Source: Burkholderiales bacterium (GTDB taxonomy: Bacteria > Pseudomonadota > Gammaproteobacteria > Burkholderiales > Burkholderiaceae_C). From it: DNA of 64,000 bases. The position numbers were made by a program, and so were the translations under genes. Below, one piece after another: positions 40,763 through 49,199 of the stretch; within the stretch, counting starts at the first letter, position 1, and each line of letters begins with the position of its first letter. Location: NCBI GenBank assembly GCA_003963075.1, contig RXJV01000001.1, positions 1 through 64,000 on the forward strand, given 5' to 3'. The notes below the pieces were generated by a model. That model ran no database searches, was not told the origin of the DNA, and worked only from the letters and a program-made list of their open reading frames with translations.

Positions 40763-41899
40763 TCAGACCTTCAGGAACCATTGCTTGCGGTACAGCCCCC
40801 AGGCCACCGCGTACATCATCAGCACGAACACCACCGCACGCAGCAGCGAGCTGGCCTCGGCCGGCAGGCCCAGGCCCAGCAGCGGCTGGTAGAGCGCGGC
40901 GCCCAGGCTGCGGCCATCGGCCAGGTGGAAGAAGGCCAGCGCCTTGGCCACCAGGCCCGACAGCACGAACAGCGCGATCGCGTTCATGCCCATCACCACC
41001 AGCGGGTGCGCCCACCGTGCCCAGCGTGAGCGGGCCAGGGGCCGGGGGCTGGCGTCCAGCAGCCAGTAGAAGGCCGCCAGGATCAGCAGCGCCCAGCCGG
41101 CCATCGCGAACCCATAGCTCGGCGTCCAGAGCGACTTGTTGATCGGCATCAGCGTGACGTCCAGCACCTGGCCCAGCCACAGGCTGAGCAGGCCGGCGAT
41201 CACCCAGGTCATGGCCTTCTCGGCCGGCTGCCGGGCGGAGGCCAGCACATAGCCCGCCAGCACGCCGAGCAGTTGCGTGGACACGGCCGGCAGCGTACTG
41301 AGCAGGCCTTCCGGGTCCCAGGTGCGGGAGGCCTTCCACAGGTGGTTGCCCAGCAGCTGGCGGTCCAGCCAGGCGCCCACGTCCTGGCCGGGCTCCAGCA
41401 GGCCGGTGTGCACGGCGCCGCTCACGTCGGGCACCGGCACGTTCAGCTGCACCGCGGCATAGACGGCCATCAGCGCCACGGCCCACAGCGCCACGCCGCG
41501 CGGGCGGCACCACAGCACGATGGGCGCGGCGAGCAGGGTGCATAGGCCCAGGCGCTGCAGCACGCCAGGGATGCGCAGCGTCGCGAGGTCGAAGCTGGGA
41601 ATGAGGTTGAGCAGCAGGCCCAGCGCGATCAGGGTCAGCGCGCGGCGTGCGGTGCTGCGCAGCAGGGTCCACCTGTCCGCCCCGGTGGCGGCGCGGCGCC
41701 CGAGGCTGATCGTCATCGACAGGCCGGCGATGAAGACGAAGAAGGGGAAGACCCAGTCGGTGAAGGTCCAGCTGTTCCAGTGCGCATGCAGCAGCGGCGC
41801 GTAGACATGGCCCCAGTCACCCGGGTTGTTGACCAGCAGCATCGCGCCGATCGCGAAGCCGCGGAAGGCGTCCAGCGAGAGCAGTCGGGTGCTGCTCAT
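40763..41899 (-). CDS. nagX: NagX-type DUF5009 transmembrane acyltransferase-like protein
   Basis: 378 aa with about ten helices. The N-terminus RLLSLDAFRGFAIGAMLLVN and the HGSNAT/NagX signature WTFTDWVFPFFVFIAGLSMT are present. NagX proteins accompany amino-sugar catabolism in bacteria and are related to the lysosomal heparan N-acetyltransferase. The start overlaps the AmpG-like permease stop by 4 nt. A role in handling cell-wall amino sugars is inferred from the neighbours. Confidence 0.9.
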   Translation of the reverse strand: MSSTRLLSLDAFRGFAIGAMLLVNNPGDWGHVYAPLLHAHWNSWTFTDWVFPFFVFIAGLSMTISLGRRAATGADRWTLLRSTARRALTLIALGLLLNLIPSFDLATLRIPGVLQRLGLCTLLAAPIVLWCRPRGVALWAVALMAVYAAVQLNVPVPDVSGAVHTGLLEPGQDVGAWLDRQLLGNHLWKASRTWDPEGLLSTLPAVSTQLLGVLAGYVLASARQPAEKAMTWVIAGLLSLWLGQVLDVTLMPINKSLWTPSYGFAMAGWALLILAAFYWLLDASPRPLARSRWARWAHPLVVMGMNAIALFVLSGLVAKALAFFHLADGRSLGAALYQPLLGLGLPAEASSLLRAVVFVLMMYAVAWGLYRKQWFLKV

Positions 41900-43203
41900 G
41901 CGTCGGTCTTTCGGCCGAAGTCCTCGGGCACGCGGATCAACGCGGTCATCACCACGCTCGGCACCGTGGCGAGCAGCACCCAGCCGAAGAAGGGCACATA
42001 GCCGAGCTGGTCCTGCAGCCAGCCGCTCCACAGGCCCGGGACCATCATGCCCAGGGCCATGAAGCCGGTGCAGATCGCGTAGTGGGCCGTCTTCTGCGCA
42101 CCCTCGGCGACCAGGATCATGTACATCAGATAGGCCGTGAAGCCCAGGCCGTAGCCGAACTGCTCCACCGCCAGCGCGCCGCTGATCACCCACAGGCTGG
42201 CCGGCTGCGCCAGCGCCAGCGCCAGGAAGGCCAGGTTGGGCACATGCATGGCCGCCACCAGCGGCCACAGCGCCCGCTTCAGGCCCACGCGCGAGATCAC
42301 CCAGCCGCCGAGCAGCCCGCCCAGCGTCAGCGCGGTGAGGCCCACCGTGCCGTAGGCGATGCCGACCGCCTGGGTGGACAGGCCCAGGCCGCCCTTGTCG
42401 ACAGGGTCCAGCAAAAAGGGCGTGGCCAGCTTCAGTAGCTGCGCCTCGGGGAAGCGGTAGAGCAGCAAAAAGCCCAGGATGACGGCGATGCCCGGCTTGC
42501 GGAAGAAGCTGCCGAACACCGCGAAGAACTCCGCCACCAGTCCGCGCGCGGCACGGCGCCCGGGGCCGCGCACATCGGCCACCGGCTTCGGCAGGGAGAC
42601 GGCATGCCACAGCGCCAGCGCGGCAAACAGCGCGCCCACGCCGCCGAACACCAGGCTCCAGGCTTGGGCGACGCTGCCGGTGTGCTCGGCCAGCGCGCCG
42701 GCCGCGTAAACCAGCCCGCCCTGGCCGCCGATGTTGGCGAGCCGGTAGGCCGTGGAGCGCACGCCGACGAACGCGGCCTGCTGGCGCTGCGGCAGGGCCA
42801 GCAGGTAGAAGCCGTCGGCCGCGATGTCGTGCGAGGCCGAGGCGAAGGCCATCAGCCAGAACACCGCCAGCGAGGCTTGCACCGCGTGCGGCGTGGGCAA
42901 GGTGAGCGCCACGCCGGCCAGCGCCGCGCCGATGAGGAACTGCAGCGCCACCACCCACTGCCGCTTGGTGCCGAACAGCTCGGCCAGCGGCGACCACAGC
43001 GGCTTGATCACCCAGGGCAGGTAGAGCCAGCTGGTGTAGAGCGCCAGGTCGGTGTTGCTCAGGCCCAGGGTCTTGTAGAGCGTCACCGACAGCGTCATGA
43101 CGACGACGTAGGGGATGCCCTGGGCGAAATAGAGGCTGGGCACCCAGGCCCACGGGGAGGTGGGCCCGTCGCCCGCCGGGTGCGGCGCCGCGGCCTGGGT
43201 CAT
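41896..43203 (-). CDS. AmpG-like MFS permease
   Basis: 435 aa, twelve helices. The start WVPSLYFAQGIPYVVVMTLS is typical of AmpG/MFS permeases, and ASHDIAADGFYLLALPQRQQ matches the AmpG helix-4/5 region (usually QDIAIDAYR). It probably imports anhydro-muropeptides or a MurNAc-type sugar for MurQ. It overlaps murQ (upstream) and nagX (downstream) by 4 nt each. Confidence 0.88.
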   Translation of the reverse strand: MTQAAAPHPAGDGPTSPWAWVPSLYFAQGIPYVVVMTLSVTLYKTLGLSNTDLALYTSWLYLPWVIKPLWSPLAELFGTKRQWVVALQFLIGAALAGVALTLPTPHAVQASLAVFWLMAFASASHDIAADGFYLLALPQRQQAAFVGVRSTAYRLANIGGQGGLVYAAGALAEHTGSVAQAWSLVFGGVGALFAALALWHAVSLPKPVADVRGPGRRAARGLVAEFFAVFGSFFRKPGIAVILGFLLLYRFPEAQLLKLATPFLLDPVDKGGLGLSTQAVGIAYGTVGLTALTLGGLLGGWVISRVGLKRALWPLVAAMHVPNLAFLALALAQPASLWVISGALAVEQFGYGLGFTAYLMYMILVAEGAQKTAHYAICTGFMALGMMVPGLWSGWLQDQLGYVPFFGWVLLATVPSVVMTALIRVPEDFGRKTDA

Positions 43204-44081
43204 GCGGCGAGGGCCCGGCGCACGCTGCCCTCGGCTGCATCCAGCAACCGGCGGGCTTCCTCGGCACCCACGTCTCGCTTGAGCATCACCAGCGCCGTCT
43301 TCACATGGTGGCCGCAGGCCGCCAGGGCCGCCTGCGCGTCGGCCTCGCTCGCGCCGCTGGCGCGCACCGTCAGCGCCAGCGCCCGCTTCACCAGCTTGGC
43401 ATTGGTGGCCTGGAGGTCCACCATCAAATTGCCGTGTACCTTGTGCAGCTTCACCATCAGCGCCGACGAGAAGCTGTTGAGCGCGATCTTCTGGGCCGTG
43501 CCGGCCTTCAGCCGCGTGCTGCCGGAGATGACCTCGGGCCCGGTGTCCAGCGTGATGCCGATCTCGGCCGCGGCCGTGACCGGCGCGCCGGGGTTGTTGG
43601 CGATACCGATGGTCAGCGTGCCGGCCGCGCGGGCGGCCTCGATGGCGCCCAGCACATAGGGCGTGCCGCCCGACGCCGCGAGCAGCAGGGCCACGTCGTT
43701 GGGGCCGGGCTGCAGCGCGGCGAGGTCGGCGGCGCCCTGGGCGCGGTCGTCCTCGGCGCCTTCGACCGCGACGAACATCGCGCCCGTACCGCCGGCGATG
43801 ACGGCCACCGCCCGCTCGCGCGGCCAGGAAAAGGTGGGGTAGAGCTCCACGCTGTCCAGCACACCCAGGCGGCCCGAGGTGCCGGCGCCGGCATACAGCA
43901 GCCGGCCACCGGCGCGGATGCGCGGCAGCGCGGCGTCCACGGCTGCGGCCAGCTGCGGCGCGGCGGCCTTCACGGCGGCGACCGCGGCGGTCTGGTCGTC
44001 GATGAAGGCATCCAGCAGGGTCGGCGTGGCGTAACTGTCCAGGTCGGGATGCCGGGTGCTCGGGGTTTCGGTGTTCAGCAT
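43200..44081 (-). CDS. murQ: N-acetylmuramic acid 6-phosphate etherase
   Basis: 293 aa. It cleaves the lactyl ether of MurNAc-6-P to GlcNAc-6-P and D-lactate. The family start (STRHPDLDSYATPTLLDAFI), SIS-domain loop (YAGAGTSGRLGVLDSVELYP) and catalytic segments (VIAGGTGAMFVAVEGAEDD; GTAQKIALNSFSSALMVKLH) are intact. I chose the ATG at 44081 over a TTG six codons earlier. It heads the recycling operon murQ-AmpG-like-nagX-GHL10. No anmK or nagZ is in the window. Confidence 0.95.
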   Translation of the reverse strand: MLNTETPSTRHPDLDSYATPTLLDAFIDDQTAAVAAVKAAAPQLAAAVDAALPRIRAGGRLLYAGAGTSGRLGVLDSVELYPTFSWPRERAVAVIAGGTGAMFVAVEGAEDDRAQGAADLAALQPGPNDVALLLAASGGTPYVLGAIEAARAAGTLTIGIANNPGAPVTAAAEIGITLDTGPEVISGSTRLKAGTAQKIALNSFSSALMVKLHKVHGNLMVDLQATNAKLVKRALALTVRASGASEADAQAALAACGHHVKTALVMLKRDVGAEEARRLLDAAEGSVRRALAA

Positions 44082-44189
44082 GGGAAGGGCGGCGTTCAAG
44101 CCGCCGGACTCTAGCGCGGCACCGGCCCCTCACGAATGCCAGACGCCATTGCGGTCATAACGGCGGCTCATCAGAATCTGCCGGCCGGC

Positions 44190-44216
44190 TGTAAGGAGTG
44201 GGGCAGGGCCCCCGAC
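44190..44216 (+). promoter_or_regulatory. Candidate ECF-type promoter of the bufferin operon
   Basis: TGTAAGG (44190-44196), 16 nt, then CGAC (44213-44216), located about 90 nt upstream of bufA. DUF2282 operons are often driven by ECF sigma factors recognising TGTAACC-N16-CGA-type sites. The -35 has one mismatch, so this is tentative. The rest of the 224-nt gap has no gene. Confidence 0.3.
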
Positions 44217-44305
44217 ACAAGCTGGCAAGTCGATGGCGGGAGCCCCGAAATCGACCTGTGGTGTGAAACCCGATCCGTACCACTTCCTTTTTTCTGGAGT
44301 TTTCC

Positions 44306-44563
44306 ATGAACGCTTCCCTCAAGACCGGCCTGGGCATTGCCGCCGCTGCCGCCGCCCTGTTCGCCACCACCGCCATCCCGACGACCGCCGCCGCGGCCGA
44401 CGGCATGGTCAAGTGCTCCGGCGTGAACACCTGCAAGGGCACCTCCGAGTGCAAGACCGCCACCAGCGGCTGCAAGGGCCAGAACGGCTGCAAGGGCCAG
44501 GGCTGGGTCAGCAAGAAGAGCGCCGACGAGTGCACCAAGGCGGGCGGCAAGGTCGAGAAGTAA
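44306..44563 (+). CDS. bufA1: BufA1-type bufferin precursor (DUF2282)
   Basis: 85 aa. A signal peptide (about 1-31, ending TTAAAA) is followed by a Cys-rich core with six cysteines (37, 43, 49, 56, 62, 76) in the DUF2282 pattern KCSGVNTCKGTSECKTA, then CKGQNGCKGQGW. This is the substrate peptide of the MNIO enzyme encoded downstream, which modifies cysteines so that the exported product binds copper or related metals. The start follows CTGGAG. It is separated from bufB by 132 nt containing hairpins, which could set the peptide-to-enzyme ratio. Confidence 0.93.
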   Translation: MNASLKTGLGIAAAAAALFATTAIPTTAAAADGMVKCSGVNTCKGTSECKTATSGCKGQNGCKGQGWVSKKSADECTKAGGKVEK

Positions 44564-44575
44564 GACCACCCCCTT

Positions 44576-44602
44576 CCGGCTTCGCCGGCCCCCTCAAGGG
44601 GG
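44576..44602 (+). promoter_or_regulatory. Double hairpin between bufA and bufBC
   Basis: CCGGC-TTC-GCCGG (44576-44588) is followed immediately by CCCCC-TCAA-GGGGG (44589-44602). There is no T-run, so this is more likely an mRNA-stabilising or attenuating structure than a complete terminator. It lies 13 nt after the bufA stop. Confidence 0.5.
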
Positions 44603-44695
44603 CGCACTGAGCGGCCTGGCAAAGCCAGTTCCGCCAGTGCCGCTGGAGGGCGTGCGAGCCTGCGGCCGCACGTCTTCTACTTTTTTCTGTCGTCT

Positions 44696-45523
44696 ATGAC
44701 CCAAATCCAAGGCTTCGGCCTCGGGCTGCGTGTCGAGCACTACGCCGACTTTGAAGCCGGTATCGATGCCGCCGTGCGCCCCGACTGGCTGGAGATCATT
44801 TCCGAGAACTACCTGGTGCCCGGCGGGCCGCCGCTGGCGCATCTGGAGCGCATCCGGGCGGACTACCCGCTGGTCATGCACGGCGTGTCCATGTCGGTCG
44901 CCGGGCCGGAGCCGCTGGACCGGGCCTATCTGCGCGAGCTCAAGGCCCTGGCCGACCGGCTGCAGCCCGGCTGGGTGTCGGACCACCTGTGCTGGAGCGC
45001 CGACGCGCACAGCCAGCTGCATGATTTGCTGCCGGTGCCGCTCACCCGCGCGGCGCTGGACCATGTCGGCAGCCGCATCGCCGAGGTGCAGGACCTGCTG
45101 GGCCGGCCGCTGGTGCTGGAGAACGTGTCCAGCTATGTGCGCTTCGCGGCCGACGAGATGAGCGAGTGGGAGTTCATCGCCCAGCTGCTGCAGGCCACCG
45201 GCGCCGAGCTGCTGCTGGACGTCAACAACATCTATGTGTCGGGCCGCAACCATGGCTTCGACCCGCTGGACTATCTGCAGGGCATTCCGGTCGGGCCGGT
45301 GCGCCAGATCCACCTGGCCGGCCATGAGGACCGTGGCGACATCGTCATCGACACCCACGACCACCCGGTGCGCGACGAGGTCTGGGCGCTTTACGCGCAG
45401 GCGGTGAAGCGCTTCGGCGCGCTGCCGACCATGATCGAGCGTGACGACCACATCCCGCCGCTCGGCGAGCTGCTGGACGAGCTCGGCCACGCCCGGCAGC
45501 TGGCCGCGCAGGCGCTGGCATGA
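44696..45523 (+). CDS. bufB: BufB MNIO-family RiPP maturase (DUF692)
   Basis: 275 aa, a TIM-barrel multinuclear non-haem iron oxygenase. Landmarks are [115 protein letters not shown] and [12 protein letters not shown]. These are the His/Asp/Glu iron ligands of the family. It should oxidise Cys residues of BufA. It is coupled to bufC by an ATGA overlap. Confidence 0.95.
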   Translation: MTQIQGFGLGLRVEHYADFEAGIDAAVRPDWLEIISENYLVPGGPPLAHLERIRADYPLVMHGVSMSVAGPEPLDRAYLRELKALADRLQPGWVSDHLCWSADAHSQLHDLLPVPLTRAALDHVGSRIAEVQDLLGRPLVLENVSSYVRFAADEMSEWEFIAQLLQATGAELLLDVNNIYVSGRNHGFDPLDYLQGIPVGPVRQIHLAGHEDRGDIVIDTHDHPVRDEVWALYAQAVKRFGALPTMIERDDHIPPLGELLDELGHARQLAAQALA

Positions 45524-46305
45524 GCGTCACCGCGCTGCAGCGCCAGCTCGCCGCGGCCATCCGCGACGGGGCCGAGGCGCCGGGGCTGCTGGCTGGGGAT
45601 GCCGGCCCTGGGCTGCAGGTCTACCGCCATGCCTACCGGGCCCGGCTGGCCGAGGCACTGGCGGATAACTACACCGTGTTGGCCCGCGCGCTTGGCGACG
45701 AGGCCTTCCATGCGCTGGCCCGGGCCTACCTCGCGGCCCACCCGAGCCGGCACCCTTCCATCCGCTGGTTCGGCGCTGCGCTGGCCGACTTCATGGCCGC
45801 GGCCGGCGATGAGCTGGTGCCCCATCCCGGCTTGGTGGACCTTGCGCGCATGGACTGGGCGCTGCGCGCGGCCTTCGACGCCGCCGAGGCGCCGCTGCTG
45901 CAGCCCGCCACCCTGGCCGCGCTGAGCCCCGACGACTGGGCGGGACTGGTGCTGCAACTGCACCCCAGCGTGCAGCGTGTGCCGCTGGCTCACGCGATCG
46001 AGGCGGCGTGGCGGGTGCTGCGCGAGTGGCAGCCGGACTCGGGTGACGAGCAGCCCGAACTGCCCGAACCCCAGGCGCAGCCGCACACCCTGCTGGCCTG
46101 GCGCCAGGGCCTGGAGACGCGCTGGCGTTCGCTGGAGCCCCTGGAGGCCGCGCTGCTCGATGCGGTCGCCGTGGGCGCACCGTTTGCGTCGCTGTGCGAG
46201 CGGGCCGCTGCCGAGCTGGGCGACCCCGAGGCCGCGGCCCCGGCCGTCATCGCGGCCTTGCAGCGCTGGCTGTCGGAGGGCCTGCTTCAGAGCTTGGCGT
46301 CGTAG
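45520..46305 (+). CDS. bufC: BufC (DUF2063) partner protein
   Basis: 261 aa. The N-terminal DUF2063 domain (about 1-95: [60 protein letters not shown]) is the substrate-recognition partner of the MNIO enzyme. The C-terminal part (about 100-260) is helical. It acts with BufB as a heterodimer in known bufferin systems. Its 3' end overlaps the convergent lipoprotein gene by 19 nt. Confidence 0.93.
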   Translation: MSVTALQRQLAAAIRDGAEAPGLLAGDAGPGLQVYRHAYRARLAEALADNYTVLARALGDEAFHALARAYLAAHPSRHPSIRWFGAALADFMAAAGDELVPHPGLVDLARMDWALRAAFDAAEAPLLQPATLAALSPDDWAGLVLQLHPSVQRVPLAHAIEAAWRVLREWQPDSGDEQPELPEPQAQPHTLLAWRQGLETRWRSLEPLEAALLDAVAVGAPFASLCERAAAELGDPEAAAPAVIAALQRWLSEGLLQSLAS

Positions 46306-47156
46306 ACGAGGGCATGCGTGACGCGGCGGTATCCGGAGAACGTGCTGTAGCGGTTCAGCGTCGTTGCGATCGCGCCGTCCGTCCGGGTGGACCACTGCAG
46401 CTGGAGCTCGCAGCGCGCAATCAGCGGCGTGTTGAGGTTGTTGCTGTTGGCCCGCTGGCTGGCGGCATTGAGCTGCTGGTCCAGGTTCAGCGCATCGACT
46501 CGGTAGGACCCGGCCGCCGCCGGCTCGGCACGGGGCGCCAACGACTCGTTCTTCACGTCGAAACGCGTGCTGTCATTGCGGGTGCAACTGCCGTTGGCCA
46601 GCAGCGAGGCGTTCTGCGCCGCTGCACCCGGTGCCAGGGTCACCAAAAGATTGCCGGCCGAGCGGGCCAGCACCGGCGTGCCGGCCGGGGACTGCAGTGC
46701 GAACGCCGGCGGCAGCACCACCTCGCTGACATGGCTGACGCCATCGCGGCTGAAGCTGACGCGGGCACGCGGCTGCGCGCTGCGCGCCGGGAAGCTGGCG
46801 GTGTAGTCGAGACGTTGGCCGTCCGGGTTGACCATGCGGGTGTCGGCACTGCCGTCTGCAGCGGCGTCCAGGTGCTCGTTGCCGTTGATCAATACCGTCG
46901 TGAACACATTGGCCGACCGGCTCAGGTAGCCGCTGACCGTGACGGTGGGGCTGGCGTCGACCTGCTCGGCGCTGAAGCGCAGGCTGATCTCGTCGACCCG
47001 CAGCGCGGTGGACTCCGTGCAGGCGCGCACGGTGCAGACCAGCGCGTTGGCGACGGCGTCGCCGGCGTCTTTGGCGGGGCTACCGCCGCAGCCTGCGAGC
47101 GTGGCAAGGGCGATCCATGCGGCGCCGGCAAGGCCGGCCTTTCTAGGGGCAATCAT
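46287..47156 (-). CDS. Uncharacterised lipoprotein
   Basis: 289 aa. A lipoprotein signal peptide (MIAPRKAGLAGAAWIALATL, then AGC) is the only firm landmark. The mature part is beta-rich, with conserved-looking Cys (VCTVRACTES; SCTRND; ARCELQLQW) that may form disulfides and a C-terminal strand [16 protein letters not shown] do not recognise a family. It is convergent with bufC and divergent from the peroxiredoxin gene. Confidence 0.7.
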   Translation of the reverse strand: MIAPRKAGLAGAAWIALATLAGCGGSPAKDAGDAVANALVCTVRACTESTALRVDEISLRFSAEQVDASPTVTVSGYLSRSANVFTTVLINGNEHLDAAADGSADTRMVNPDGQRLDYTASFPARSAQPRARVSFSRDGVSHVSEVVLPPAFALQSPAGTPVLARSAGNLLVTLAPGAAAQNASLLANGSCTRNDSTRFDVKNESLAPRAEPAAAGSYRVDALNLDQQLNAASQRANSNNLNTPLIARCELQLQWSTRTDGAIATTLNRYSTFSGYRRVTHALVYDAKL

Positions 47157-47254
47157 CACGCGGTCTTCCAGATGGGATGAGGCCGCCGATACTAGTCGCG
47201 AGTGCCGATGGCGCCTGGTCACGGTCCGAAGTGATTTTTCACACAGGAGATGAA

Positions 47255-47794
47255 ATGGTCTTCAACAAGCGATGGATTCCTGCCCTGGCCCTGGCGGCCT
47301 GGCTGCCGATGGCTGCACAGGCAGCGTTGACCGTGGGCGCGCCGGCCCCGGACTTCAGCGCCGACGCTGCGGTGGGCGGCAAGCCTTTCAAGTTCCACCT
47401 GGCCGAGGCATTGAAGCAGGGCCCGGTGGTGCTGTACTTCTACCCCAAGGCCTTCACCAGCGGCTGCACGGTCGAGGCTCACCAGTTCGCCGAGGCCACC
47501 GAGAAGTTCAAGGCCCAGGGCGTGACGGTCATCGGCATGTCTAACGATGACATCGACACGCTGAAGAAGTTCAGCGTCGAGGCCTGCCGCAACAAGTTCG
47601 CGGTGGCGGCTGACGCGGGTGGCAAGGTCATCAAGAGCTATGACGTCGCGCTGAAGCTGGTGCCCGGCACGATGGCCGACCGCGTCTCCTACCTGATCGG
47701 CGCTGATGGCAAGGTGGCCGCCGTGCATGCCAGCATGGACCCCGATGGCCACATCGGCGCAATGTTGACCGCCGCCGAAAAACTGAAGAAGTGA
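47255..47794 (+). CDS. Exported BCP/AhpC-type peroxiredoxin
   Basis: 179 aa. The signal peptide (about 1-24, ending AAQA) is followed by a thioredoxin-fold peroxiredoxin with peroxidatic Cys71 in FYPKAFTSGC and a downstream Cys (SVEACRNKF) that could resolve it. It is a close structural relative of the N-terminal half of the fusion protein at 11440-12891. AGGAGA precedes the ATG at 47255. Its stop overlaps the amidase start (GTGA). Confidence 0.92.
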   Translation: MVFNKRWIPALALAAWLPMAAQAALTVGAPAPDFSADAAVGGKPFKFHLAEALKQGPVVLYFYPKAFTSGCTVEAHQFAEATEKFKAQGVTVIGMSNDDIDTLKKFSVEACRNKFAVAADAGGKVIKSYDVALKLVPGTMADRVSYLIGADGKVAAVHASMDPDGHIGAMLTAAEKLKK

Positions 47795-49167
47795 TCGCCG
47801 GCCTGGACGCCACGGCGCTGCTGGCCGCCTACCGCGCGGCCGAGCTGTCGCCGGTGGATGTCATGCAGGCCGTGCTGGCCCAGGCCAGCGCGCGTGAGCC
47901 CGAGCTGCATGCGCTGTGCGCGGTGGATGCCGATGCCGCGCTGGCCGCGGCCCGCGCCAGCGAGGCCCGATGGCGGGCCGGCAACGCGCTGGCACTGGAC
48001 GGCGTGCCGGTGACGCTGAAGGAAAACATCGCGGTGCCGGGTGCAGCCGCCCGATCCGGCACCGCGGCGACGCCGGCGGAGGCGCGCTTTGACTTTGAGG
48101 CGCCGCCGGCCGCGCGGCTGCGCGAGGCGGGCGCCATCGCCTGGGCCCGCACCACCATGCCGGACTACGGCATGCTCAGTTCGGGCCTGTCCAGTCTCTA
48201 CGCTGAACCGGCGCGCAACCCCTGGGATCCGACGCGCACGCCGGGCGGATCGAGCGCCGGTGCGGCCGCCGCGGCAGCGGCCGGCTACGGTCCGCTGCAC
48301 CTGGGCACCGACATCGGCGGCTCCATCCGCCTGCCGGCCGGCTGGTGCGGCCTGGTGGGACTCAAGCCCAGCCACGGCCGCGTGCCGATCAAGCCCGGCT
48401 ATGCCGGACGCGCGGCCGGGCCGTTGACACGCAGCCTGCAGGACGCCGCGCTGATGCTGGCCGTGCTGGCCCAGCCGGATGCGCGTGACCCCACGCAGCT
48501 GCCACCGGGCGATGTGTTGCCCCGGCCGCTCGCACTGCGCGGCCTGCGGCTCGGGCTCCTGCTGGACGCCGGCTGGGGCGAGCCGGTGCAACCGGACGTC
48601 GCTGCCGCCATCGCTGCCGCGGCGCATGCCTTCGAGCAGGCGGGCGCGGCGGTCGAACCGCTGGCCCCGTTCACGACGCGCGAGATGGTCGACGGCATCG
48701 ACCGCTTCTGGCGCATGCGTTCATGGCTGGACATCTCGGCGCTGCCGGCGGGGCGGCGCGACAAGGTACTGCCCTACATCCTCGACTGGGCGGCGCCGGC
48801 GGCGGGCTACGACGGGGCCACCGTGTTCCGCGGCTACAGCCAGATGCAGGCCCTGCGCGAGGCGGCCAATGCGGCCTGCGAGCCCTTTGATTTCGTGCTG
48901 TCGCCGGTCTCGCCGATGCCGGCCTTCCCGGCCCATCTCGCGAGCCCTCTGCACGATCCGGCTCGGCCCTTCGAGCACATCGCCTTCACCCTGCCCTGCA
49001 ATATGAGCGAGCAGCCGGCGCTGGCGATCAACGCCGGCTACACGGCGGCAGGCCTGCCGATCGGGCTGCAGATCATCGGCCGGCGTTTTGACGACGCCGG
49101 CGTCCTGGCGCTTGGGGCTGCCTGGGAGACGCTGCGCGCGGCGCAGCGGCCCTGGCCCTTGGGCTGA
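47791..49167 (+). CDS. Amidase-signature family hydrolase
   Basis: 458 aa from a GTG overlapping the peroxiredoxin stop. The Ser-cisSer-Lys triad region is present: Lys in LDGVPVTLKENIAV, Gly/Ser-rich loop PGGSSAGAAAAAAAGYGPLH, and the nucleophile segment GTDIGGSIRLPAGWCGLVGL. It hydrolyses amides, like GatA-type or indoleacetamide-type amidases; the substrate is not predictable. It has no signal peptide, although its operon partner is exported. Confidence 0.92.
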   Translation: MIAGLDATALLAAYRAAELSPVDVMQAVLAQASAREPELHALCAVDADAALAAARASEARWRAGNALALDGVPVTLKENIAVPGAAARSGTAATPAEARFDFEAPPAARLREAGAIAWARTTMPDYGMLSSGLSSLYAEPARNPWDPTRTPGGSSAGAAAAAAAGYGPLHLGTDIGGSIRLPAGWCGLVGLKPSHGRVPIKPGYAGRAAGPLTRSLQDAALMLAVLAQPDARDPTQLPPGDVLPRPLALRGLRLGLLLDAGWGEPVQPDVAAAIAAAAHAFEQAGAAVEPLAPFTTREMVDGIDRFWRMRSWLDISALPAGRRDKVLPYILDWAAPAAGYDGATVFRGYSQMQALREAANAACEPFDFVLSPVSPMPAFPAHLASPLHDPARPFEHIAFTLPCNMSEQPALAINAGYTAAGLPIGLQIIGRRFDDAGVLALGAAWETLRAAQRPWPLG

Positions 49168-49172
49168 GCCCG

Positions 49173-49189
49173 GGCAGCGCGACGCTGCC
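49173..49189. terminator. Hairpin in the convergent gap after the amidase
   Basis: GGCAGCG-CGA-CGCTGCC (7-bp perfect stem) fills most of the 32-nt gap between the convergent amidase and ABC permease genes. It lacks a T-run but is placed to end both transcripts. Confidence 0.5.
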
Positions 49190-49199
49190 GGTGGGCGCT

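Noticed and set aside
44576-44602. True terminator after bufA
   Set aside because: No T-run follows the hairpins, and bufB has no clear promoter of its own, so read-through is needed.
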